Assembly: GCA_025463305.1 (NCBI GenBank) | Contig: JAOBWK010000035.1 | Coordinates: forward strand, 1-64,000 | Reading direction: 5' to 3' | Source: Ilumatobacteraceae bacterium | GTDB taxonomy: Bacteria > Actinomycetota > Acidimicrobiia > Acidimicrobiales > Ilumatobacteraceae | Length of the DNA: 64,000 nucleotides | Shown: in pieces, positions 26,323 through 33,737 of the stretch | Layout: every line of letters begins with the position of its first letter | Position numbering within the stretch: the stretch's first letter is position 1 | Notes under the pieces: model-generated | The model's input: only the letters and a program-made list of their open reading frames with translations | Databases searched by the model: none | What the model was told of the DNA's origin: nothing | Translations under genes and position numbers: made by a program

Positions 26323-28653
26323 ATGGAGGTTGAGTCATTGACGTGCAACGCTCTCGTTTACGAGGCCGTACAGCGGACATATCGCAACGCGATCGTCGGT
26401 CTCTTGCGCGATCGGCTGAGCAACACTTATCCGAATGACTACGAAAGCCGAGTCTCGTCGACATTTCCAACGTGGCCTGAGATAGTCGCAGGGGCAGTGG
26501 CGTCAGGAGCCACCGGAGTTGTAACGCACGACCACTCCGATGTCTTCGCCTATCTTGATGTGAGCCACTTCACCGTTTTGGTCAACAACTACTTCGAGGT
26601 GATTGCTCCGGTGGACGGTCTGCCCCCGGACGTGACGGCCAAGATCAAGCAGCAGACAACGTCGTTCCTTCGCGAAGTGAAGACGATTCGTGACCCGTTG
26701 TCGCATCCGACAGACGACGACCTGGATCCGTACGACGCGCTCCGAGCGGTCGATACGGCAATGCGGGCGTTGAACAACCTCGGATTGGAGGCGACGTCGA
26801 AGGCCCTTGACGAGATCCGTTCGGAACTCGCGCGCCGTTCGGCCGACTCGGGCCTGTCTGTGGTGATTCCGATGGCAGGTGCCGTGAGTGACAGCCTCCC
26901 TCCTCGCGACAGCATTGTCGCTGACTTCGTGGGCCGCGCGTCGGTGTTGGAGCAGCTGTGGGATTGGTTGGCCGACAGCCGTCAGTCTCGCTGGCTCATC
27001 TGTGGCGAAGGCGGCAAGGGAAAGTCTGCCATTGCATACCACTTCGCCTCCGAGGTGGCGCGACGAAGTTCGACGGAAATGGCGGGAGTCTTCTGGATGT
27101 CCGCCAAGCGGAGAAAGTATGCAGATGGTTCCGAGGTAGCCATCGCTCAGCCTGACTTCTGGGACTTGGAGTCGGCCCTCGACCGGCTACTGATGGACTT
27201 CGGATGGACCGAGCATCGTTCGAAGCCTGTGGAGGCCAAGGCAGCGTTGGTGGCCGAGTTAGCGCGGGAGTTTCCCGCTCTCGTCATCGTTGACGACGTT
27301 GACTCGCTGGACGCTGACGCAGAGGACGCAATCGAGTATCTGACTCATGACCTGACCAACGCTGGCGCCAAGGTATTGCTCACGTCGCGCAGGGCGATCC
27401 TCGGAATGGGCAAAGCGACTCTCACCGTGTCCGGCCTCAACGACGACGAATCCGAGGAGTTTCTGCAGTCCCGACTGCGCTTGTTTTCGATCGAGAGCGG
27501 TCGGATAAGCCGGAAGCAGTCGCGTCGGATCATCGAGATCTGTGAGGGCTCACCGCTCTACATGGAGGACCTCCTTCGGCTGTGCATGTTTCTGTCACCG
27601 TCAGAGGCCATCAAGGCTTGGCTTGAACACTCGGGGGACGGCGTTCGAAGGTACGCGCTTCAGCGTGAGATCGAAATGCTTTCGACTCGGGCGAGGGACG
27701 TACTTCGGGTGTGTGCGCTGAGTGAGGCTGCGGTGACTGCGGAGGAGATTCGGCGCGTCCTGGGCGTCGCGGAAGACAGCGTCGTGGAGGCATTGGCTGA
27801 GCTTCGCCGGACGTATCTCGTGCCAACGCCCGTGCCGAGTGCAGATGGCGCACCTCGCTTTCTCGTCAATCGCAATCTGGCCCAGCTCGTCCATGCCGAG
27901 GTCGAAGGGACCCAAGCAATGGGAACGCTCCTTGCCGGGCTCAATGCCGTCGTTGGTCTCGACCTGAAGCGCGCTGCCCCGTACGTCCTAGATGACTATC
28001 GACGCCAGGCAGAGCTCTTCGTTCAGAAGCGCGACTTCAATCGGGCCGAGGAGACCCTTCAAATCGCGCTGAAGGCATACCCAAACGAACCGAGGCTTCT
28101 CAGTGCTTTAGGTTACACGTACTCGCGTTGGTCGCCCGGTCGTCCCACGGACGCTCGGAGCGCATGGAAGCGGGCGTACGAGCTCGGCTCACGTGACCGA
28201 CGCATGTATCTCTCATGGGCCGACTTCGAGCAATCTCATGAGAACTGGTCGAATGTTCTGGAGGTTGCAGAATGGGGCCTTGAGCGTCTGGGATCAGACG
28301 ATCCTGCCCTCCTTCAACGGGCGGGCTTCGGCGCAAGCCGCCTCGCCCAGAGCCTTCGTTCCGCGCTCGTCTCAGCACGCGCGGAAGAGGAGTTCACCCG
28401 ATCCGACTCGTTCCTTCGCCGAGCGATCCGCAGCGGAATCGACGATGGAGCAGAGACGGCACACATCTCGCGGAGCTATCGCGCCTGGGTCGTCAACGCA
28501 GCGCTCCAACAGAAGGATGAAACACTGTGCCGGCGGCTCACCGAATGGCTGAAGTGGAACTCGGCCGATCCAATGGCCCTTGAGGAGGCCAAGCGGCAGG
28601 GGAAGAAGTGTCCCGAAGTTACGAAGCTTCTCGCCTCACTTCAAGCGAGCTGA
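26323..28653 (+). CDS. HEPN-STAND NTPase-TPR protein, candidate phage-defence effector
   Basis: 776 aa in three parts. Residues about 1-165 look like a Swt1-type HEPN domain, with NNYFEVI, then TIRDPLSHPTDD carrying R123-x4-H128, the HEPN RNase signature. Residues about 195-560 form a STAND/NB-ARC NTPase: DFVGRASVLEQL, Walker A GEGGKGKS (228-235), Walker B PALVIVDDVDSL (about 318-329), the sensor Arg in LLTSRR, and a GLNDDE plus GSPLYMEDLLRL helical block. Residues about 570-776 contain TPR-like helices (RAEETLQIALKAYPNEPRLL, ARSAWKRAYELGS). This is the architecture of an Avs-like sensor: TPR recognises a ligand, STAND oligomerises, HEPN cleaves RNA. Start ATG 26323 chosen for its strong ribosome site; ATG 26305 is in frame. 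It stands alone after the hsd operon, the last gene of the island. Confidence 0.8.
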   Translation: MEVESLTCNALVYEAVQRTYRNAIVGLLRDRLSNTYPNDYESRVSSTFPTWPEIVAGAVASGATGVVTHDHSDVFAYLDVSHFTVLVNNYFEVIAPVDGLPPDVTAKIKQQTTSFLREVKTIRDPLSHPTDDDLDPYDALRAVDTAMRALNNLGLEATSKALDEIRSELARRSADSGLSVVIPMAGAVSDSLPPRDSIVADFVGRASVLEQLWDWLADSRQSRWLICGEGGKGKSAIAYHFASEVARRSSTEMAGVFWMSAKRRKYADGSEVAIAQPDFWDLESALDRLLMDFGWTEHRSKPVEAKAALVAELAREFPALVIVDDVDSLDADAEDAIEYLTHDLTNAGAKVLLTSRRAILGMGKATLTVSGLNDDESEEFLQSRLRLFSIESGRISRKQSRRIIEICEGSPLYMEDLLRLCMFLSPSEAIKAWLEHSGDGVRRYALQREIEMLSTRARDVLRVCALSEAAVTAEEIRRVLGVAEDSVVEALAELRRTYLVPTPVPSADGAPRFLVNRNLAQLVHAEVEGTQAMGTLLAGLNAVVGLDLKRAAPYVLDDYRRQAELFVQKRDFNRAEETLQIALKAYPNEPRLLSALGYTYSRWSPGRPTDARSAWKRAYELGSRDRRMYLSWADFEQSHENWSNVLEVAEWGLERLGSDDPALLQRAGFGASRLAQSLRSALVSARAEEEFTRSDSFLRRAIRSGIDDGAETAHISRSYRAWVVNAALQQKDETLCRRLTEWLKWNSADPMALEEAKRQGKKCPEVTKLLASLQAS

Positions 28654-28666
28654 ACTTCAACCGGAT

Positions 28667-28687
28667 CTTCTACCGGACGGGTAGAAG
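28667..28687 (+). terminator. Stem-loop after the STAND gene
   Basis: Perfect 8-bp stem CTTCTACC/GGTAGAAG with loop GGACG, 13 nt after the STAND stop codon. There is no long T run, so factor-independent termination is only likely, not certain. The stem overlaps the motif shared between the two island ends. Confidence 0.45.
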
Positions 28688-28792
28688 TCGGCCGGTTTCG
28701 TCCAGCACACTTCAACATGACGAATCGCGGAAGCCCAGTTCACACAGCATGAGCAGCACGGGACAACACCCGTCAGAACCCCTTCAACGAGA

Positions 28793-28816
28793 GTTCAAGT
28801 CTCCCCTCGCCCACGT
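28793..28816 (+). repeat. attR: displaced 3' end of tRNA-Leu
   Basis: 24 bp identical to 10082-10105 except for one C-to-T change, in the same orientation and without the rest of a tRNA upstream. It is the original chromosomal 3' end pushed aside by integration. Confidence 0.88.
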
Positions 28817-28817
28817 G

Positions 28818-28840
28818 AGGCCCCGGCATCGCTGGGGCCT
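28818..28840 (+). terminator. Hairpin after attR, likely the original tRNA-Leu terminator
   Basis: Stem AGGCCCC/GGGGCCT with a 9-nt loop, starting 2 bp after attR, in the same place relative to the repeat as the terminator at 10108-10133 has after attL. No T run follows. Confidence 0.5.
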
Positions 28841-29023
28841 GCGTCGTTCGCGACAACGCTGGTTCGCTCGATGTCGGGCTGGCGACATCGTCGGCGCGGT
28901 GTCGCCGCACGAGGGCGATGTTTGGGCGACGCTTCACGTGGGTAACGGCATCACAGCTCGCCGGCCACCCTCTCTCCCCCGAGTCGGCCGCGAGCCGGTT
29001 CCACGGAATCGAACCCACGAGAC

Positions 29024-29052
29024 CACCCGCCCCCATCGGCACGGGGCGGGTG
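29024..29052. terminator. GC-rich inverted repeat
   Basis: CACCCGCCCC (29024-29033) and GGGGCGGGTG (29043-29052) form a perfect 10-bp stem with a 9-nt loop. No gene ends nearby on either strand, so its role (terminator of a lost gene or structural element) is open. Confidence 0.3.
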
Positions 29053-29170
29053 TCTCTCGTTCCGGGGACCCATCCGGGACCGACCGGCTGCCGTCCTCTG
29101 CGCGGATGATGTGACGCCCGTCTCAGTGTGCCAAGATGACGTCGTCACGACGCTCCGGGGGGAACGTGGC

Positions 29171-29194
29171 GGGCCGGTCCTTCGGGACCGGCCC
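29171..29194 (+). promoter_or_regulatory. UUCG-capped hairpin in the leader of a small membrane protein
   Basis: GGGCCGGTCC and GGACCGGCCC form a perfect 10-bp stem closed by the very stable TTCG tetraloop. It ends 22 nt before ATG 29217, leaving the GGAGGG ribosome site free. No T run follows. It could be an mRNA stabiliser, an attenuator, or a terminator of upstream transcription. Confidence 0.5.
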
Positions 29195-29216
29195 GACGTG
29201 GCGTCGGAGGGACGAG

Positions 29217-29432
29217 ATGAAGCGAGCCAGCTGCGAGTTCGACGCACTCATCGGTGCGCAGGGCTTCGCCTATCGCTGCCGGGTGTGGGCTCGGTCGCGG
29301 CAGTGCATCGCGACGCACGGGTTCACGCTCGCCTCGGTCGGGCTGGTGGCGATGATCATCACCGGCACCGCGGCGTTCCCGATGCTGTTCCTGTCGACCG
29401 AGCACGACCTCGCCCGGCTCCTCAGCCGCTGA
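29217..29432 (+). CDS. Small single-pass membrane protein
   Basis: 71 aa, family not recognised. The N-terminal half is basic with three Cys (KRASCEF, AYRCRVW, SRQCIATHG). The C-terminal half holds one membrane helix (TLASVGLVAMIITGTAAFPM, about 37-56) and a short tail EHDLARLLSR. ATG 29217 is chosen because GGAGGG lies 6 nt upstream; the frame is open further upstream but would run through the hairpin. Convergent with the gene at 29446, with only 13 bp between stops. Confidence 0.55.
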   Translation: MKRASCEFDALIGAQGFAYRCRVWARSRQCIATHGFTLASVGLVAMIITGTAAFPMLFLSTEHDLARLLSR

Positions 29433-29445
29433 CGCGGCGGGTCGC

Positions 29446-29760
29446 TCAGAACAGCTGGCGGATCAGCCAGATGACGAACGCGTCCACGGACGCGATCACC
29501 GCGAGGCCGAGGATCGGGTAGCTCCGGTCCGAACGGAGCGCCCGGCGCTCAGCGCGACTCGGTCGCGAGCCGACTGCGGCATCGGCATCGGCATCGGCAG
29601 CCGCATCGTCGTGGTTGGCAGCTCTCGCCGACTCTTCCCGGCGCAGCGCTTCGAGCGCGGCGTTGAGGGTCTCGCTCACCGAGCTCTGACGTCGTTGCGC
29701 CAGCTCGTTGACGAGCTCTCGTTGTGATTCATCGAGCCGAATGAGAAGGCGTGCGCTCAT
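29446..29760 (-). CDS. Ribbon-helix-helix-like protein with C-terminal membrane helix
   Basis: 104 aa. The N-terminus (SARLLIRLDESQRELVNELA, then RRQSSVSETLNAALEAL) has the strand-helix-helix pattern of CopG/Arc-type DNA-binding proteins. An Ala/Asp-rich linker with repeated DADA follows, then basic residues (RPSRAERRALRSDRS), and the protein ends in one membrane helix (YPILGLAVIASVDAFVIWLI, about 77-98). A membrane-tethered RHH protein is unusual. ATG 29760 follows GAAAGAAG; longer upstream starts are less likely. Whether it still binds DNA cannot be judged from sequence alone. Confidence 0.6.
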   Translation of the reverse strand: MSARLLIRLDESQRELVNELAQRRQSSVSETLNAALEALRREESARAANHDDAAADADADAAVGSRPSRAERRALRSDRSYPILGLAVIASVDAFVIWLIRQLF

Positions 29761-29876
29761 GTCTTCTTTCGTGGCAGGTGGCAAGAACGTTGCGTGGCCC
29801 AGTGCGGGCACCGGATGTCAGGACGGTGACATCCGGTGCCCGCGGGCCCCGCGGGGGACTTGTTGACGGACGGGCC

Positions 29877-32800
29877 CTACTTGACCCAGCCGAAGACATC
29901 GACGATGAGGTGCGTCCCGCTCTGGGTGAAGAGCTGGATGTTGCCGTCAGCGCCGACGGGTACGAACGCCAGGTTGGCGGCGATCGATCCCGAACCGTCG
30001 AGGTTGAGGTTCGACGCCGTCGGCGCCGTCACCCCGCCCGGGAAGACGGTGACGTAGCCGGCCCCGGACGCCTGATCGGCGGTGAGGTTGACGACCACGT
30101 ACTTGACGTCTGCCGGCACTGCGCCGACCCCGGCGACCTTCACCGTGACGGTGGCCCCGGCGTCCGGCTTGGCGCCGGTGTAGCCGATGACCGGCGTCCG
30201 GGTGTCGAGCACCCGCTGCGACGGCTGGATCGCGTTGTAGTTGGCTTCGGGGGTGAAGTACCCGACGACATCGACCACGAGATCGGCCGAGGTCTGCTGG
30301 AACACGTTGACCTTGCCGTCAGCGCCGATCGGCACGATGACCAGGTTCGGGCGGGTCTGCCCGGCGTGGTCGACGTTGAGGTTCGACGTGGTGGGCTGGG
30401 TGGCGCCGGACGGCCACACCGTGAGGTAGCCGGCACCGCTCGTGTTGACGTCGGTGACGTTCATGATCACGGCGGTCGCACCGGCCGGTGCACCGGGGAC
30501 CGAGGTCACCGGAACCGACGTGGTGGCGCCGTTGCCGGGCCGAACCGTGTCACGGGTGTCGAGCACACGGGTCGGGGTGACGGCCGTGTAGCCGATCCCG
30601 GCCGGGATGTAGCCCATCACGTCGACGATGAGGTCCGTGCGGTTCTGCACGTAGAGGTTGACGTCACCGTTGACCCCGACCGGTGTGACCACCATGTTGG
30701 GGATCGTCTGGCCGGCAGTTGCGACGTTGAGGTTCGACGTGCCGGGACGATCCGTCCCGCCGGCCCACACCGTGACGAAGCCGGGCGCCGAGGCGCCGAC
30801 GGCCGTCACGTTGAGGAACACGGCCTGGGCGTTGCTCGGGACGCCACCGATGCCGGTGACCTTGAGGTTGGTGGTCGAGCCCGACGCGGGAGTCGTGGTC
30901 AACCGGGTGTCCAACAGCCGGGCCGGGGTGACCGCGACCGGCGTCGCTGCGCCGAGCGGCGCTTCCGATGCGACCTGGTTGATGGTGACGGTGGTCAGTG
31001 CGTCTGCCGGGGGGAGCACCCCGTTCGATGCACGGAGCAGGAACGTGAACGTGCCTGCCGTCGTCGGCGTCCCGGAGAGCACGCCGGCGGGGCTCAGCGT
31101 GAGACCGGCCGGCAGTGCGCCGCCCGCCGTGCTGAACGTCGGTGCCGGGGTGCCGGTGGCCGTGAAGGTGAAGGTGTACGCCGTGCCGACCGTGCCGTTG
31201 ACCGGGGCGAACGACGTGATCGTCGGAGCCGCGGTCGGGATGGGACTGACCGTCACCGTGACGAGCTGGCTCGCGTCGGGGAGCACGCCGTTGGACGCCT
31301 TCACCAGGAAGGTGAACGTGCCGCCTGCCGTCGGCGTGCCGGACAGCACGCCGTTCGTCAGGGTGAGGCCCGCCGGCAGGGTGCCGCTCGAGGTGATGAC
31401 CGGCGTCGGGGCGCCCGTCGCGGTGAAGGTGAAGCTGTACGGCGTGCCCACAGCAGCCGCGGTCGGAGCACCGGAGGTGATCGCCGGGGCGACCGCGGTG
31501 ACGAAGTCGTACGTGTGGCCCAGGAAGGTGAGGTTGTCGAGGTAGCTCGTCGCACTCGGGTAGGTGTTGCGACCCATCGACGCACGAGCGTCGATCATCT
31601 TGGCGTCACCGCAGACCGTGATCAGGTCGGTGATCTTGACGGCCGTGAAGCCGGCGAAGCCGGCAGGTGCCGTGCCGCCGTCGGTGGAGACGAAGACCTT
31701 GCCGGTGGCGTCCGTGGCGCTCGGGTAGTGGTAGGTCTGCCAGGTGTTGACCAGCGGACCGCTGCCGTTGTCGTCCAGCGTCACGCCGGGCAGGTCGGGC
31801 GGGCTGATCAGCACCGCACCGGTCCAGCCGCCGCACTGGAAGCCGAACTGGAAGTTGGCCTGGCCGTTGCTGCCGGCCTGATCGGCCGCGAACACCGAGT
31901 ACGAGGGTCGCGAAGCGAGCACGTCGATCAACCGCGGCGCGGTGGCCGGGTCGAAGGTGTGGGCGACTCGTGCCTGCTGCGACAACGTGGTGTTGGCGAA
32001 ACCGAGCGTCGACAACTTGAGGTTGCCGTTGGTCAGCGAGGCGTTGCCGGCGGCAGCGGCCACGGGAGCGGCATCGGTGACGACGCTCTCGGTGCCGGGC
32101 ACCTTGGGCTCGATGTGGTCGTAGCTCCACTCGGCGGTGGTGTTGTTCTCGCCGCCGATGGTGTTGCCGAGGACCGTTGTGGTGACCGCGGCCGGAGCGG
32201 CGGTGTTCTCGAAGTTGTTGACGGTGGTGGTGATGTTGCCGGCGCCGTCATCGACGCCGATCGTCACGTTGTCGACGTCGGAGGTCAGGGGGTGGGTCCA
32301 GCCGACACTGCTGCCGTTGCGGACGAGCAGGGCACCGAGGATGCTGGCCGTCGGCCAGTTGTCCTGGATCTGGGCCCAGGTGCACGGGTGCGTCTGATCG
32401 CACTTGCCGTTCGAGTCGTTCACGCCGTTCTTGCTGGCCCACCACTTGCCGGACAGTGCCTGAATGGAGTTCCAACCCTGAACGACCGGAGTGTTGCCGT
32501 TGCTCGGCTCGTAGGTGAGACGACCGTGGTAGCCACCGACGGCCGGGTCGTACTGCACGTCGAACGCCAGCGTCAGCGACTCCGTGTCCGGTGCCGACTG
32601 CTGGAAGATCGAGTAGTCGAGCTGGGTGATGTTCGCGAGCTTGGTGCCGGCGTAGGCGTTGGTGGCGACCATGCGCTGCTGACCGGGCGTGGTCGTGAGC
32701 TCGGCGCTGCCCGTGCCGAGCGGCGGCGTGGTCGGCCCGGTGACGAACGTGGACCCGATCACCTTGTCGGCGCCGTCATCGATGAACCGCCAGCCGTGCG

Positions 32801-33737
32801 AGTTCTGCGGATCGACGACGACCGTGCTGCTGGTCGACGTGACCGGCTTGGCGACGATGGTCGCGAGTGGCCGGTAGCCGGCAGAACCGGCGGAAGGGCC
32901 GTCGCACGCGGTGGGATCACCGTCGTTGCGCAGAACGCCGACGCCGCCAGCGGCGTGGCAGTACTCGCCCGACCAGGTCGACGACACGAAGTTGGCGCTC
33001 TCGTCGAGGTCGGTGCCGACGAAGGCGTTCGGCGACAGGGTGAGATCGGCGACGTTCAGCGAGTCGTACGGGCAGCCCGAGGTGGTGCCGTAGCAGGATG
33101 CGCCCTCACCGATCGGGGCGTAGCCGTGGTGTGTCGTGTTGTAGGCGATGGTCCACACGATGCGGCTCGGCACGATGGTGCCTGGGAACGTGAACGTCAC
33201 CGGCGCGAGCTTGCCGCTGTAGCAGGCGCTGTTCGCGGCGTCGTGCCACTGGGTCTGGTCGGCACAGGTCGGGTCCGCGGACGGCCGGTAGGGGATCGTG
33301 AACGTCCCGGTCGCGGTCGCGATCGGCAGCCCGCTGATCACGGGCGCCGAATCGGGGCCGCTGACGGCGTAGACGTTCAGTGTCAGCGGATGCGTGAAGG
33401 TGGCACCCGGAGTCGTGGTGCAGGTCAGGCCCGTACCGGTCTGGCATGCCCAGCTGGACATGTCGACGGTGACCGAGGTCAGTGCCCGCGGTCCAGGCGC
33501 CAGGCGCACGGCGTCGCCGAGCTCCGACGTGGATGTGGCCTCGAAGCCCGTGCTCGGCGTGTTGCCACGAGTCGTGGCGCCGATGCTGTCGTAGACCACG
33601 ACTGGATCATTGGGCGCTGCGCCCACGGAGACTGCCGATGTGGCACTGATGACCGGGACGGCGAGCGCGAGCGCCAGCCCTCCGACCAACAGCTGCCGGC
33701 GGCGCGTGATGCCGCGCCCCTTCAATGGATTTCGCAT
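29877..33737 (-). CDS. Large secreted protein with two Ig-like (He_PIG) domains and three 'LLDTR' repeats
   Basis: 1286 aa. After a signal peptide (RRRQLLVGGLALALAVPVIS, about 12-40) comes a Cys-containing beta-rich region (about 40-330) and a second large beta-rich region (about 335-800, lectin-like in composition, unassigned). Two He_PIG Ig-like repeats follow, each with 'GTPYSFTFTATGxPxP...LPAGLTL...GVLSGTPT' (about 815-985), then three C-terminal modules with VTPARLLDTR / VTPTRVLDTR / QPSQRVLDTR, 'TSNLNxD/VAG' and DVMGYIP / DVVGYFT / DVFGWVK endings. The modules are related to those at 7377-9968. ATG 33737 has the ribosome site AAGGGG. No LPxTG or membrane anchor, so it is released or held by the repeats (inference). 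Confidence 0.85.
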   Translation of the reverse strand: MRNPLKGRGITRRRQLLVGGLALALAVPVISATSAVSVGAAPNDPVVVYDSIGATTRGNTPSTGFEATSTSELGDAVRLAPGPRALTSVTVDMSSWACQTGTGLTCTTTPGATFTHPLTLNVYAVSGPDSAPVISGLPIATATGTFTIPYRPSADPTCADQTQWHDAANSACYSGKLAPVTFTFPGTIVPSRIVWTIAYNTTHHGYAPIGEGASCYGTTSGCPYDSLNVADLTLSPNAFVGTDLDESANFVSSTWSGEYCHAAGGVGVLRNDGDPTACDGPSAGSAGYRPLATIVAKPVTSTSSTVVVDPQNSHGWRFIDDGADKVIGSTFVTGPTTPPLGTGSAELTTTPGQQRMVATNAYAGTKLANITQLDYSIFQQSAPDTESLTLAFDVQYDPAVGGYHGRLTYEPSNGNTPVVQGWNSIQALSGKWWASKNGVNDSNGKCDQTHPCTWAQIQDNWPTASILGALLVRNGSSVGWTHPLTSDVDNVTIGVDDGAGNITTTVNNFENTAAPAAVTTTVLGNTIGGENNTTAEWSYDHIEPKVPGTESVVTDAAPVAAAAGNASLTNGNLKLSTLGFANTTLSQQARVAHTFDPATAPRLIDVLASRPSYSVFAADQAGSNGQANFQFGFQCGGWTGAVLISPPDLPGVTLDDNGSGPLVNTWQTYHYPSATDATGKVFVSTDGGTAPAGFAGFTAVKITDLITVCGDAKMIDARASMGRNTYPSATSYLDNLTFLGHTYDFVTAVAPAITSGAPTAAAVGTPYSFTFTATGAPTPVITSSGTLPAGLTLTNGVLSGTPTAGGTFTFLVKASNGVLPDASQLVTVTVSPIPTAAPTITSFAPVNGTVGTAYTFTFTATGTPAPTFSTAGGALPAGLTLSPAGVLSGTPTTAGTFTFLLRASNGVLPPADALTTVTINQVASEAPLGAATPVAVTPARLLDTRLTTTPASGSTTNLKVTGIGGVPSNAQAVFLNVTAVGASAPGFVTVWAGGTDRPGTSNLNVATAGQTIPNMVVTPVGVNGDVNLYVQNRTDLIVDVMGYIPAGIGYTAVTPTRVLDTRDTVRPGNGATTSVPVTSVPGAPAGATAVIMNVTDVNTSGAGYLTVWPSGATQPTTSNLNVDHAGQTRPNLVIVPIGADGKVNVFQQTSADLVVDVVGYFTPEANYNAIQPSQRVLDTRTPVIGYTGAKPDAGATVTVKVAGVGAVPADVKYVVVNLTADQASGAGYVTVFPGGVTAPTASNLNLDGSGSIAANLAFVPVGADGNIQLFTQSGTHLIVDVFGWVK

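Larger units (their letters stand above)
10082..28816. mobile_element. Genomic island in tRNA-Leu: decayed integrative conjugative element with defence cargo
   Basis: About 18.7 kb bounded by the duplicated tRNA-Leu 3' end. The content is typical of accessory DNA: repressor/ImmA pair, TraA and TraG remnants, a Xre/RES toxin-antitoxin pair, type I restriction, and HEPN and STAND proteins. The DNA looks less GC-biased than either flank (for example 25957-28650). No tyrosine or serine integrase is found in any frame, the relaxase/helicase is truncated, and the coupling protein has two frameshifts. The element is therefore probably immobile by itself. The type I restriction operon and the STAND gene remain intact. 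Confidence 0.82.
28654..29216. other. Non-coding right end of the island and chromosomal junction
   Basis: 563 bp without a supportable gene. It holds the stem-loop 28667-28687, attR 28793-28816, the displaced tRNA terminator 28818-28840, a GC-rich hairpin 29024-29052 and the UUCG hairpin 29171-29194. The motifs TCTACCGG (28669) and CTTCAACCGG (28655) are shared with the left end of the island. Confidence 0.55.

Noticed and set aside
28970..29052. tRNA-like segment on the minus strand (GTGGGTTCGATTCCGTGG)
   Set aside because: The loop looks like a T loop but the flanking bases do not form a T stem, and no acceptor or anticodon arm can be drawn.
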